20,544 bases of DNA from DATHWB01 sp040902855 (GTDB lineage Bacteria > Actinomycetota > Acidimicrobiia > Spongiisociales > ZC4RG35), in the NCBI GenBank assembly GCA_040902855.1, contig JBBDWN010000102.1, positions 1 to 20,544 of the forward strand, read 5' to 3'. How positions within the stretch are numbered: the stretch's first letter is position 1; each line of letters starts with the position of its first letter. Position numbers and translations under genes: made by a program. The notes beneath the pieces were generated by a model, which was given only the letters and a program-made list of their open reading frames with translations, was not told the origin of the DNA and did no database searches. Below are positions 1-7,656 of this stretch, piece after piece.

Positions 1-45
1 GAGTCCTTTGCTACCCAGGGTTAGATCGGACTCCCACGTCCTTTC

Positions 46-94
46 CAGCCCGCGGAAGCGAGGGCTGCGTGGTAGCTCCCGCTTCCGCGGGCTG
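46..94. repeat. 15-bp perfect inverted repeat, possible terminator
   Basis: CAGCCCGCGGAAGCG at 46-60 is the exact reverse complement of 80-94, with a 19-nt loop. It lies downstream of the minus-strand aldehyde dehydrogenase that ends at 150, so a transcript from that gene would fold it. No T-tract follows, which is common for hairpins in high-GC actinobacteria. It could equally be a copy of a dispersed palindromic repeat; one window cannot tell. Confidence 0.45.
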
Positions 95-117
95 AAGTGG
101 ACGTATACGTCCGAACA

Positions 118-128
118 AACCCAGGGTT
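118..128. repeat. AACCCAGGGTT 11-bp palindrome
   Basis: AACCCAGGGTT is a perfect odd palindrome 21 nt beyond the stop of the minus-strand dehydrogenase gene. A near copy (TACCCAGGGTT) is at 12-22. The complementary form AACCCTGGGTT is at 4999-5009, and an imperfect copy is at 5035-5045. All four are intergenic and next to gene 3' ends. Function unknown. Confidence 0.4.
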
Positions 129-149
129 GGAACGGATCAGGGTGCGCGT

Positions 150-1607
150 TCACCAGTCGGCGGCGATGTACTTGGTCTCGAGAAACTCGGCGATGCCCTC
201 GTGGCCGCCCTCGCGACCCAGCCCGCTCTGCTTCATGCCGCCGAAGGGTGCCGCCGGATCCGAGATGAGACCCCGATTGATGCCCACCATGCCCGCCTCG
301 ATCCCCTCGGCCACCCGCAAAGCACGGGACAGGTCGTTCGAGTACACGTACGACGCCAAACCGTGGATCGTGTCATTGGCCAGGCGGACGGCGTCGTCGT
401 CGCTCTCGAAGGTCACCACCGGAGCGATCGGACCGAAGATTTCCCGGCTGAGCACCGGCGAGTCGGGCATGACGTTCCCCAGCACGGTCGGCTCGAAGTA
501 GAAGCCCTTCCGATCCGGGGCGTGACCACCGGTCAACACGGTGGCGCCCGCTCCTGTCGAGGTGTCGACCACGTCCGACATGTCCTCCTGGGCGGTGCGA
601 TTGATCAGCGGACCGAGGTCGACGTCAGGATCTGATCCCGGACCGACCCTGGTGGCAGCCATCGCCTCAGACAGCTTCTCGGAGAACTCCTTCGCGACCG
701 AGGCGTGGACATAGAAGCGATTGGCGGCGATGCAGGACTGACCGCCGTTGCGCATCTTGGCGATCATCGCTCCCTCGACGGCAGCGTCGATATCAGCGTC
801 GCCGAAGACGAGGAACGGCGCATTGCCGCCCAACTCCATGGAGGCGTTGACGATGCGGGCGGATGCCTGCTCCAGAAGAATCCGGCCGACTTCGGTCGAT
901 CCGGTGAAGGAGATCTTGCGCACGCGATCGTCGGCCAGCATCGCACCGACCACCTTCGACGAGCGAGACGATGGAACCACGTTGAGCACGCCCGCGGGGA
1001 GTCCCGCCTCGGCGAGGATGTCGGCGATCGCCAGCGCGGTCAGCGGCGTGTCGGACGCCGGCTTGAGGATCATGCTGCACCCGGCGGCGATCGCCGGGCC
1101 GATCTTGCGTGTCGCCATCGCTGCGGGGAAATTCCACGGTGTGACCAGCAGCGAGACACCGACGGGCTGGCGGATCGTGATGATGCGCTTGTCCCCGCCC
1201 GGGGCGGTAGTGATGGAACCGTCGTTGGTCAGCGCCTCGCTGGAGAACCATCGGAAGAACTCGGCGGCATAGACGATCTCGGCTCGCGCCTCACGCTGTG
1301 CCTTGCCCATCTCGGAAACGATCAACTCGGCGAGCCCGTCCGCCCTTTCCGTCATCAGCTGCCAGGCCGACCGGAGGATCTCGCTACGGGACCGTGGACT
1401 CGTCTGAGACCACGAGCCGAGCGCCGCTGCCGCGGCGTCCACCGCGGCGACGGCATCTTCCACCGAGCCGCTGGCCACCTCGGCGATCGGCTCGGCAGTC
1501 GACGGATCCAGCACTTCGATGGTCTCGCCGTCCGATGCCGCCTGCCATCTGCCGCCGATGTATAAGGCCGTCTTCTTGTCGCTCGCAAGGTCGTCGAGGA
1601 TCGTCAT
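150..1607 (-). CDS. gabD: NAD(P)-dependent succinate-semialdehyde dehydrogenase family protein
   Basis: This 485-residue aldehyde dehydrogenase has the normal length for the family. Visible motifs are TPWNFP with the oxyanion-hole Asn159, the cofactor-binding KPASDTP around Lys182, FTGSTEVG at 234-241, the general base Glu258 in MELGGN, and the catalytic Cys292 in NGGQSC. The IAANRFYVH stretch just after the cysteine and the KPASDTP form resemble succinate-semialdehyde dehydrogenases, which oxidise succinic semialdehyde to succinate in GABA or 4-hydroxybutyrate breakdown. The exact substrate is inferred from family resemblance and could be another short semialdehyde. I chose the ATG at 1607 because GGAG lies about 9 nt upstream and the conserved N-terminus begins there; a longer frame reaching 1709 has no family support. 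No GABA transaminase is nearby. Confidence 0.9.
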   Translation of the reverse strand: MTILDDLASDKKTALYIGGRWQAASDGETIEVLDPSTAEPIAEVASGSVEDAVAAVDAAAAALGSWSQTSPRSRSEILRSAWQLMTERADGLAELIVSEMGKAQREARAEIVYAAEFFRWFSSEALTNDGSITTAPGGDKRIITIRQPVGVSLLVTPWNFPAAMATRKIGPAIAAGCSMILKPASDTPLTALAIADILAEAGLPAGVLNVVPSSRSSKVVGAMLADDRVRKISFTGSTEVGRILLEQASARIVNASMELGGNAPFLVFGDADIDAAVEGAMIAKMRNGGQSCIAANRFYVHASVAKEFSEKLSEAMAATRVGPGSDPDVDLGPLINRTAQEDMSDVVDTSTGAGATVLTGGHAPDRKGFYFEPTVLGNVMPDSPVLSREIFGPIAPVVTFESDDDAVRLANDTIHGLASYVYSNDLSRALRVAEGIEAGMVGINRGLISDPAAPFGGMKQSGLGREGGHEGIAEFLETKYIAADW

Positions 1608-1639
1608 GGGCTCATGCTCCGTTGAGTCGTCTCTCTTCG

Positions 1640-1645
1640 ATGGTA
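1640..1645 (-). promoter_or_regulatory. Candidate -10 box of the dehydrogenase gene
   Basis: Read on the minus strand this is TACCAT. It would place a transcription start near 1633 and a short leader of about 26 nt carrying the GGAG ribosome site. I see no convincing -35 element. Weak evidence from one hexamer. Confidence 0.3.
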
Positions 1646-1722
1646 CGTACCCGCAGACCCGTGCGCGTCGAGCCCTCGACTCGCCTGCAATGGCCCTCGT
1701 TCCGTACACTCACGCCGGTTCC

Positions 1723-2859
1723 ATGACCCCGCCGAATCCACTTCATCGCGCTCTCCATCTCGGTCCGCTCACCGTGTGGCCACCGGTCGTGCTCGCCCCC
1801 ATGGCCGGTGTCACGAACGCTCCGTTCCGCAGGCTGTGTCGCCAGCACGGAGCGGGTCTCTATGTGAACGAGATGATCGGGGCCAAGGCGCTGGTCAACG
1901 GCGACCCCAAGACGTCGCTGCTCGCCAGTTTTCCGCCCGACGAGTCCCCCCGTTCGATCCAGCTCTACGGAACCACGCCCGGGCCGGTGGGTGAGGCGGT
2001 GGCGATGCTGATCGAAGACCGCGGGGCGGACCACATCGACCTCAACTTCGGTTGTCCCGCCCCCAAGATCACCCGTCATGGGGGAGGGGCGGCGTTGCCG
2101 TACCGGATCGACCTCTTCCAACAGATCGTCCGGGCCGCCGTTCGCAACGCCGGGCAGGTGCCGGTCACCGTGAAATACCGCAAGGGCATCGACGACGATC
2201 ACCTCACCTATCTCGATGCGGGCCGCGTCGCCCAGGACGAAGGGGTGGCCGCCGTCGGCCTTCATGCCCGCACTGCCGAGCAGTTGTATTCGGGTGCGGC
2301 CGACTGGACGGCGATCGCCCGGTTGAAGGAGACCCTCACGGTGCCGGTGCTCGGGAACGGCGACATCTGGGAAGCCGCCGACGCTCTCCGGATGATCGAC
2401 GAGACCGGGTGCGACGGCGTCATCGTCGGGCGGGGATGCCTTGGGCGGCCGTGGCTGTTCGGCGATCTCGTGCGGGCCTTCGACGGTGATCTCACCGTGT
2501 CGGTCCCCACGCTGAGCGAGGTGCGCGGCGTCATGACCGAACACGCCCGGCTGCTGGTCGACTGGTTCGATCTGTTCACGGGCATCCGGTCCTTCCGCAA
2601 GCACACCGGCTGGTACTTGAAGGGCTACCCGGTCGGACCCGAGATCCGCCGTCGGCTGTCCGTGGTCGAGGATCTCGATGACCTGGGTGCCGTCCTCGCC
2701 GAACTGGATCCCGATGCGCTGCCGCACGAAGGCGCCACCCGGATGACCCGGGGCCACAGTCACGGTCCGAGACCGGTACGGCTCCCGCACCGCTATCTGG
2801 AAGGCGACTGGGACTCCGACATGCCCGCCGAAGCCGAGATGGCAGTGTCCGGCGGCTGA
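1723..2859 (+). CDS. tRNA-dihydrouridine synthase (Dus family)
   Basis: A 378-residue FMN-dependent TIM-barrel enzyme that reduces uridines in the D-loop of tRNA. The barrel start APMAGVTNAPFR (residues 25-36) is the FMN-binding strand typical of DusB-type proteins. The catalytic cysteine is Cys111 in NFGCPAPK, and Lys151 (VTVKYRKG) and His181 (GLHART) match FMN-contacting residues of the family. GNGDIW (211-216) and GVIVGRGCLGRPWLF (232-246) form the phosphate-binding end of the barrel. The ATG at 1723 gives the usual N-terminus; an in-frame ATG at 1690 is possible, and neither has a clear ribosome site. TACACT at 1705-1710 could be the -10 box. The stop is 2 nt before the AEC transporter start, so the two are probably co-transcribed. 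Confidence 0.9.
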   Translation: MTPPNPLHRALHLGPLTVWPPVVLAPMAGVTNAPFRRLCRQHGAGLYVNEMIGAKALVNGDPKTSLLASFPPDESPRSIQLYGTTPGPVGEAVAMLIEDRGADHIDLNFGCPAPKITRHGGGAALPYRIDLFQQIVRAAVRNAGQVPVTVKYRKGIDDDHLTYLDAGRVAQDEGVAAVGLHARTAEQLYSGAADWTAIARLKETLTVPVLGNGDIWEAADALRMIDETGCDGVIVGRGCLGRPWLFGDLVRAFDGDLTVSVPTLSEVRGVMTEHARLLVDWFDLFTGIRSFRKHTGWYLKGYPVGPEIRRRLSVVEDLDDLGAVLAELDPDALPHEGATRMTRGHSHGPRPVRLPHRYLEGDWDSDMPAEAEMAVSGG

Positions 2860-2861
2860 AC

Positions 2862-3761
2862 GTGGCGGAGATCTTCCTCAACATCCTGGGACCGGTCGCT
2901 CTCATCGTCGGCCTCGGATTCATTGTCGGCAGCAGGCTCGACGTCGACCCGTCGACGCCGTCGAAGCTCGCGTACTGGGTGTTTGGCCCGGCTTTTGTCT
3001 TCGACGCCTTGTTCCGTGCCGAGCTGGAGGCGAACGTCGTGCTGCGGGTGATGGTCGCGGCCGGTGGGGCGTTGATCGTCTCCGGCCTGGCCGGATGGCT
3101 GTCTGCCCGGCTGACAGGAAGGAGCCGGGAGGAGAACGCCGCCGTCCTCACCACTTCGATCTACGGCAATGTCGGCAACTACGGGCTGGCGGTCGTCGCC
3201 TTCACTTTCGGTCCCGAAGCCCTGCCCGTCGCGGCCCTCCTCATGGTCATCATCAACATCAGCGGGTTGCTCGTGGGAGTGGCTTCTGCAACCGGCGTCG
3301 AGCACTCGATCGGCAGAGCGGTCCGGCGGGCGTTTGTCGCTCCGATGTTCCTCGCCGTCATTCCGGCGGTGATGCTCAACGTCGGAAACATCAGCCTCCC
3401 GCCGGTGCTCGACCGTCCGGTGGCGCTGCTCGCCCAGGCGATGATCCCGCTGATGCTCGTCACTCTCGGGATCCAACTTGCCGGGATGGGCATGCCCCGT
3501 CTGGACGGTGTGGCTGCCCGGGCTCTCACCGCCAAGCTCGTCGTCCAACCTGTCGTGGCTGCCTGGCTGGTGTGGCTGTTGGCCCTCGACGAAGTCTCGG
3601 GGGGAGCCGTCATCATCCAGGCCTCGATGCCGCCTGCAGTGTTCGCCGCGCTGATCGCCCTGGAACACGATCTCATCCCCGATCGTGTCACCACCATCGT
3701 CCTGGGCGGCACCCTGCTCAGCGCGCTCACCGTTCCGCTGGCGATCCTCTACGTGACCTGA
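2862..3761 (+). CDS. AEC (auxin efflux carrier) family transporter
   Basis: A 299-residue, almost wholly hydrophobic protein with about ten predicted membrane helices, the layout of the PF03547 permeases (malate/malonate and auxin-carrier-like exporters). The first helix (ILGPVALIVGLGFIVGSRL) and the helix-breaking YGNVGNYGLAVV segment near residues 104-115 resemble the family's conserved first and fourth helices. A second half of similar hydrophobicity follows from about residue 160. The start is GTG at 2862, two bases after the dus stop, so translation is probably coupled. Substrate cannot be told from sequence; an organic anion is the family expectation. Confidence 0.8.
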   Translation: MAEIFLNILGPVALIVGLGFIVGSRLDVDPSTPSKLAYWVFGPAFVFDALFRAELEANVVLRVMVAAGGALIVSGLAGWLSARLTGRSREENAAVLTTSIYGNVGNYGLAVVAFTFGPEALPVAALLMVIINISGLLVGVASATGVEHSIGRAVRRAFVAPMFLAVIPAVMLNVGNISLPPVLDRPVALLAQAMIPLMLVTLGIQLAGMGMPRLDGVAARALTAKLVVQPVVAAWLVWLLALDEVSGGAVIIQASMPPAVFAALIALEHDLIPDRVTTIVLGGTLLSALTVPLAILYVT

Positions 3762-3800
3762 CGGACATGATCAGCCATCCAACCTCGCAGGACGAACTCC

Positions 3801-3806
3801 TAGGCT
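3801..3806 (+). promoter_or_regulatory. -10 box of a likely leaderless aminotransferase transcript
   Basis: TAGGCT fits the TAnnnT consensus and is followed by 6 nt and then the GTG start at 3813. Transcription would begin at the start codon itself. No purine-rich ribosome site lies between. The same arrangement recurs at several other genes in this window. Confidence 0.55.
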
Positions 3807-3812
3807 GACGGG

Positions 3813-4955
3813 GTGGTTTCCAAGCGTCTCGCACCGTACCGGGTCTCCATCTTCTCCGAGATCACCGCGGCCGCCCAGGAAGCGAAGGCTGTGGATCTCG
3901 GCCAGGGCTACCCCTCGTGGGAGGGTCCTGCGTTCGCCAAGGACGAAGCGATCAGGGCGCTGGCCGAAGAGTCGAACCAGTACCCGCCCTACATCGGCCT
4001 CCCCGTGCTCCGACAGGCCATCGCCGACCGATGGGAGCTGGATACCGGCATGGCGATCGACCCGGCACGCTCGGTCACTGTCACCTCCGGCTGCACGGAG
4101 GCGTTGTCGTCGACCTTCATCGGAACGTTCGACCCCGGTGACGAGGTGGTCCTGTTCGAGCCGGCCTACGACGCGTATCCGGTCGGTTGTGCCCTCTCCG
4201 GAGCCATCCCCCGATACGTCACCCTGCACAGCCCCGACTGGTCGATCGACCCCGACGAGCTGCGTGCGGCCTTCTCACCGCGGACGGCCGCGATCCTTCT
4301 GAACACGCCGCACAACCCGACAGGGAAGGTGTTCACGGCAGACGAGTTGGTGCTCATCGCCGAGTTGGCGACCGAGTTCGACGCCATCGTCGTCACCGAC
4401 GAGGTGTACGAGCGGATGGCCTACGCCCGGGACCACATCCGCATGGCCACCCTGGAAGGGATGTGGGAGCGAACGCTCACCCTTTCCTCAATCGGGAAGT
4501 CGTTCTCCCTCACGGGCTGGAAGACCGGCTGGGTGATCGGTCCGGAGGGACTCGTGGCCAACGTGCGATCTGCCAAGCAGTTCCTCACTTTCACGACTCC
4601 GAATCCGATGCAATGGGGGTCGGCGGCTGCGCTACGCGCTCCGCAGTCCTATTACGACGAACTCAGGTCGATGTACCTGGCCAAGCGCGACCGGCTGGTC
4701 GACGGACTGGCGGCGCTCGGATTCGGCGTGCGCGCCCCCGAAGGGGCCTACTACGTCCTCGCGGATCACACCGGGTTCGGGATCGGCGACGACGTGGCCT
4801 TCGTGAAGCACCTCATCGCTGAAGTTGGCGTCGCGGCCATCCCGCCGTCTGCTTTCTATCACTCGTCCGGCGAGGGCACGCGGCTGGTCCGTTTCGCCTT
4901 CTGCAAGTCCGACGAGGTCCTCGACGAGGCCCTCGACCGCATGTCCCGCCTCTGA
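3813..4955 (+). CDS. PLP-dependent class I/II aminotransferase
   Basis: A 380-residue fold-type I aminotransferase. The opening DLGQGYPSWEGP (residues 28-39) and QYPPYIGLP (56-64) match the kynurenine/methionine aminotransferase group (YbdL, KAT). NTPHNPTGK (164-172) and TDEVYE (195-200) carry the Asn, Asp and Tyr that hold the pyridine ring. SSIGKSFSLTGWKTGW (225-240) holds the Schiff-base Lys229, and RLVRFAFCK near the C-terminus supplies the substrate-carboxylate arginine. It should transfer an amino group from an aromatic or sulfur amino acid to a 2-oxo acid in the cytosol. The precise substrate is not determined. The GTG start is 7 nt past a TAGGCT box and gives the standard N-terminus. 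Confidence 0.87.
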   Translation: MVSKRLAPYRVSIFSEITAAAQEAKAVDLGQGYPSWEGPAFAKDEAIRALAEESNQYPPYIGLPVLRQAIADRWELDTGMAIDPARSVTVTSGCTEALSSTFIGTFDPGDEVVLFEPAYDAYPVGCALSGAIPRYVTLHSPDWSIDPDELRAAFSPRTAAILLNTPHNPTGKVFTADELVLIAELATEFDAIVVTDEVYERMAYARDHIRMATLEGMWERTLTLSSIGKSFSLTGWKTGWVIGPEGLVANVRSAKQFLTFTTPNPMQWGSAAALRAPQSYYDELRSMYLAKRDRLVDGLAALGFGVRAPEGAYYVLADHTGFGIGDDVAFVKHLIAEVGVAAIPPSAFYHSSGEGTRLVRFAFCKSDEVLDEALDRMSRL

Positions 4956-4974
4956 ACGACCGAACCGTGGGCCA

Positions 4975-4997
4975 GCGGGGCCCTCAGAGGGCCCCGC
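4975..4997. terminator. 10-bp GC hairpin between convergent genes
   Basis: GCGGGGCCCT pairs perfectly with AGGGCCCCGC around the 3-nt loop CAG. It starts 19 nt after the aminotransferase stop and is palindromic, so it can act on both converging transcripts. There is no T-run on either side. Confidence 0.7.
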
Positions 4998-4998
4998 C

Positions 4999-5045
4999 AA
5001 CCCTGGGTTCCAGGGGCCCATAGGGGGCCCCGGGAGCCCAGGGTT
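4999..5045. terminator. Nested hairpin next to the quinone oxidoreductase stop
   Basis: AACCCTGGG (4999-5007) pairs with CCCAGGGTT (5037-5045). Inside it GGGGCCC (5013-5019) pairs with GGGCCCC (5025-5031) around a 5-nt loop. The outer arm touches the stop codon of the minus-strand oxidoreductase. With the adjacent 4975-4997 hairpin it makes a two-part structure between convergent genes, likely a bidirectional transcription stop. Confidence 0.55.
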
Positions 5046-6013
5046 CAGGGGGTGAGGAGGACCTTGCCGGTGGTTTGGCGGGACTCGAGAGCGCGGTGGG
5101 CATCGTCGGCCTGCTCCATCGGGAATGTGGCGCCGATCCGCACGTCGAGCTTCCCCGCTTCGATCCAGGCGAACAGGTCGTTCGTTCGCCCCACCAACTC
5201 CTCGCGTGTCGCGATGTAGTTGCCCATCGTCGGACGGGTCAAGAACAGCGAACCGCCCCGCGCCAGCCGCAACGGGGCGACGGGCTCGACGGCCCCCGAG
5301 GCGTTGCCGAATTGCACCATCATCCCCCGTGGCCGCAGCAGCTCCAGCGAGCGGTCGAACACGGTCTGGCCGACCCCGTCGTACACGACGTCGAGGGCAT
5401 GCGGTCCGGCGATCTCTTCAACCGCGTCTCCGAAGTCGGCGTCTCGATACATGATCACGTGGTCGGCGCCGGCACGCCGAGCCAGTTCGGCCTTCTCCTC
5501 GGTGCCGACGGTGGTGAACGCCTCGGCACCCTTCATCTTCGCCATCTGGATGAGAAGCAGTCCCACGCCACCGGCACCGGCGTGGATCAGGCATCGGTCG
5601 CCGTCCGACAATGGGAACGTATCGGTCACCAGATAGTGGGCAGTGATCCCCTGCAGCATGACGGCCGCCGCCACTTTCAGCGGGACTCCATCCGGAACGG
5701 GAACCACCCCGCTCGCGTCCAGTGCCACGCGCTCCGAGTACGAGCCGAGGCCCATGGCCCATGCCACCCGGTCGCCGACAGCGGTCCCGTCGACTCCCTC
5801 TCCGACTTCGATGACCGTCCCCGCACCTTCCTGTCCGGGGATGAGCGGGAACTGCATCGGATAGAGCCCGCTCCGGTGGTAGGTGTCGATGAAGTTGAGG
5901 CCTGCTGCCTCGACCTCGACCAGGACCTGATTCGGGCCGGTCGCCGGGTCGTCGACGTCGACCCATTCGAGGACTTCCGGTCCGCCGGTGGTCGTGATTC
6001 GGATTGCCTTCAT
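5045..6013 (-). CDS. NADPH:quinone oxidoreductase (zeta-crystallin-like MDR)
   Basis: A 322-residue medium-chain dehydrogenase/reductase of the Qor type. The GroES-like part carries GLNFIDTYHRSGLYP, diagnostic of quinone reductases, and PGQEGAGTV. The Rossmann part carries HAGAGGVG for NADPH. The catalytic zinc ligands of alcohol dehydrogenases are absent, as expected for this group. It should reduce quinones or alkenals with NADPH in the cytosol. The ATG at 6013 has AAGGAG 5 nt upstream. It overlaps the stop of the preceding hypothetical gene by 4 nt (ATGA), so the two are translationally coupled. Confidence 0.9.
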   Translation of the reverse strand: MKAIRITTTGGPEVLEWVDVDDPATGPNQVLVEVEAAGLNFIDTYHRSGLYPMQFPLIPGQEGAGTVIEVGEGVDGTAVGDRVAWAMGLGSYSERVALDASGVVPVPDGVPLKVAAAVMLQGITAHYLVTDTFPLSDGDRCLIHAGAGGVGLLLIQMAKMKGAEAFTTVGTEEKAELARRAGADHVIMYRDADFGDAVEEIAGPHALDVVYDGVGQTVFDRSLELLRPRGMMVQFGNASGAVEPVAPLRLARGGSLFLTRPTMGNYIATREELVGRTNDLFAWIEAGKLDVRIGATFPMEQADDAHRALESRQTTGKVLLTP

Positions 6014-6459
6014 CGGGGCTCCTTCGGTGGTTCGGTTGTCCAGCCTCTTCGGCTCAGCTCTTCGGCGAGGGCGCGATCCGAGAACGTCGCCAGCTCCGGT
6101 TGCCATTCCAGGTGCAACGGGCGGTCGGCTTCGAGCAGACGCTCCACCGTGTCGCGAATCGTGCGGGCCCACGCCCGTCCGGATGCCTCGAACTCCACCG
6201 AAATGGTGGCGTCGGGATTGACGGTGTACACCTTGACCTCAGGATGCGGATTGGTGCGGGACCCCGTCTCCCCGTACGCCAGCAGCACGCTCCCGGCCGG
6301 GACGTCCTGGATGCCGCCGTCGTTGATGAAGTCGCCGACGAAGGCCCATCCTGATGACTTGGTCGGGTCGACGTCGTACACGACCTTGGCCCAGTGTTTG
6401 CGACGGTGGTCGCCTACGAGCGGAACGTCGACGGCGACGATCGGGGATTCGACAGGCAT
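6010..6459 (-). CDS. Conserved-looking hypothetical protein coupled to the quinone oxidoreductase
   Basis: I do not recognise this 149-residue protein. It is soluble, mixed in charge, with an N-terminal VAVDVPLVGDHRRKHWAKVVYD stretch that looks like beta strands, a Gly/Asp-rich middle (FVGDFINDGG), and a helical C-terminal third rich in Arg and Glu. There is no signal peptide, membrane helix or metal-binding motif. The start at 6459 is chosen because a longer frame to 6504 adds only an unsupported Arg-rich leader and because TACGCT lies 8 nt upstream on the minus strand. It is the first gene of a two-gene unit with the Qor homologue, overlapping it by ATGA, which suggests a related job. Confidence 0.7.
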   Translation of the reverse strand: MPVESPIVAVDVPLVGDHRRKHWAKVVYDVDPTKSSGWAFVGDFINDGGIQDVPAGSVLLAYGETGSRTNPHPEVKVYTVNPDATISVEFEASGRAWARTIRDTVERLLEADRPLHLEWQPELATFSDRALAEELSRRGWTTEPPKEPR

Positions 6460-6467
6460 GACGCCCG

Positions 6468-6473
6468 AGCGTA
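6468..6473 (-). promoter_or_regulatory. Candidate -10 box, near-leaderless
   Basis: On the minus strand this reads TACGCT, 8 nt before the ATG at 6459. It fits the TAnnnT pattern seen upstream of other genes here, with slightly longer spacing. Confidence 0.4.
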
Positions 6474-6544
6474 TACGCCATGTTCGGACAGGGGAACCCG
6501 CCACACCGACCGCTGCTGGGCGCGAATCGGACCTCCTTCGTGAC

Positions 6545-6550
6545 TAGCGT
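6545..6550 (+). promoter_or_regulatory. -10 box of a likely leaderless MoaD-fusion transcript
   Basis: TAGCGT is followed by 6 nt and the ATG at 6557. No ribosome binding site lies between. Confidence 0.55.
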
Positions 6551-6556
6551 TGCCCC

Positions 6557-7558
6557 ATGGCACGGTTGAGGCTGTTCGCCGGGCTGCGTGATCTCGCAGG
6601 GACGGGAAATGTCGACATCGAAGGCGAAACGGTCGCCGACGTCCTGGACGCGGCCTGCGTGCGATTCGGTTCCGGGTTCACCGCCGGACTCGCCAACGCT
6701 CGCGTGTGGCTCAACGGCGAGGAAGCCCGGCCCGTCGATCCGGTCGGTCCGGACGACGAGGTGGCCCTGATACCCCCGGTGTCAGGCGGGTCGCACGCAT
6801 TCGATGCCCCGAGCGCCAACCCTGGTCTGGAACTTTTCGCCCCCATCGCGATCGTGGCGGCTCTCGTGCTGGCCAACCTCGCTTCGGATCCGTCCTGGTG
6901 GCCTGTGGCGGTGGTCGGTCTGGTGACAGCCTGGGTGGTCGACGTCGTCGAGGTCATGACCGGCCGCGGACGGGACTTTCCGCTCATGCCCACGCTGCTC
7001 GCGATGCTCGCCGCAGTCGTCGGCGTGTGGACGCTCGGCGGTGTCGGGCTGGGTCTCGGTCTTCTTGCCGCGGTGGTCTTCCCGCTCGGCTGGGGCGTTG
7101 CCAGTGACGGGTCGCGCATGATCCAGATCCTTGGTCCGTCGATCCTGCTCACCTTCGTCGCGTGCATGACCATCGGCTCTCTCGTGCTTGCGACCGGCGT
7201 CGCACCCGCTCCTCGGATCGTCGGGGTCTATCTGGCCGTCATGGCCGTCACCGTCGTCTCCGCATCCCTGATCGACCGACTGCAGCATCTTCCGATCGGA
7301 GATCCGTTCACGGTGTCATCGCTCATCGCGGTCGTCACCACTCTCGTGGCGGCCGCCGTGTGGGATCTGGATCTCGTCACGTTCCTGATCGTGGGACTCG
7401 TCACAGCCGTCGCTCTCGTCGCGGGACGCGGTCTCGGGTCGTTGCTCCGAACCCGCCAGATCATCCTCATCGAGCGACCACCGGGTCTCCTGTCCGTCCT
7501 GGACGGAATGATCCTGGCGGGCGCCCTGTATCTGCCGGTTCTCGGACTGGCCGGCTGA
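6557..7558 (+). CDS. MoaD/ThiS-like domain fused to a polytopic membrane domain
   Basis: A 333-residue protein in two parts. Residues 1-78 form a small beta-grasp domain of the MoaD/ThiS sulfur-carrier type: LRLFAGLRDLAG at the start, an acidic DDEVALIPPVSGG at the end, with Gly77-Gly78 where free MoaD ends. The chain continues through a short linker (SHAFDAPSANPG) into about 240 hydrophobic residues with roughly eight membrane helices. The last part, PPGLLSVLDGMILAGALYL, is reminiscent of the C-terminal signature of CdsA-type phosphatidate cytidylyltransferases, but key Asp and Lys residues are not clearly present, so this link is weak. If the GG is used for thiocarboxylate chemistry the protein must be cut after Gly78, as in MoaD-MoaE fusions. 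Otherwise it is a tethered, inactive beta-grasp domain. It stands alone, with no molybdopterin or thiamine genes around. Confidence 0.72.
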   Translation: MARLRLFAGLRDLAGTGNVDIEGETVADVLDAACVRFGSGFTAGLANARVWLNGEEARPVDPVGPDDEVALIPPVSGGSHAFDAPSANPGLELFAPIAIVAALVLANLASDPSWWPVAVVGLVTAWVVDVVEVMTGRGRDFPLMPTLLAMLAAVVGVWTLGGVGLGLGLLAAVVFPLGWGVASDGSRMIQILGPSILLTFVACMTIGSLVLATGVAPAPRIVGVYLAVMAVTVVSASLIDRLQHLPIGDPFTVSSLIAVVTTLVAAAVWDLDLVTFLIVGLVTAVALVAGRGLGSLLRTRQIILIERPPGLLSVLDGMILAGALYLPVLGLAG

Positions 7559-7569
7559 TCAGACCGCTC

Positions 7570-7594
7570 GGCCGAGTCGCAACCTCGCTCGGCC
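7570..7594. terminator. Weak hairpin between convergent genes
   Basis: GGCCGAG (7570-7576) pairs with CTCGGCC (7588-7594) across an 11-nt loop. It lies between the ends of the MoaD-fusion gene and the DUF190 gene, which converge. Stem of 7 bp only. Confidence 0.35.
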
Positions 7595-7656
7595 CTCGCT
7601 GGCGCGCCCAGGATGGAAGGTCGTCGGGTTCAGGACGTCCAAAGATCGGTCTGCGT

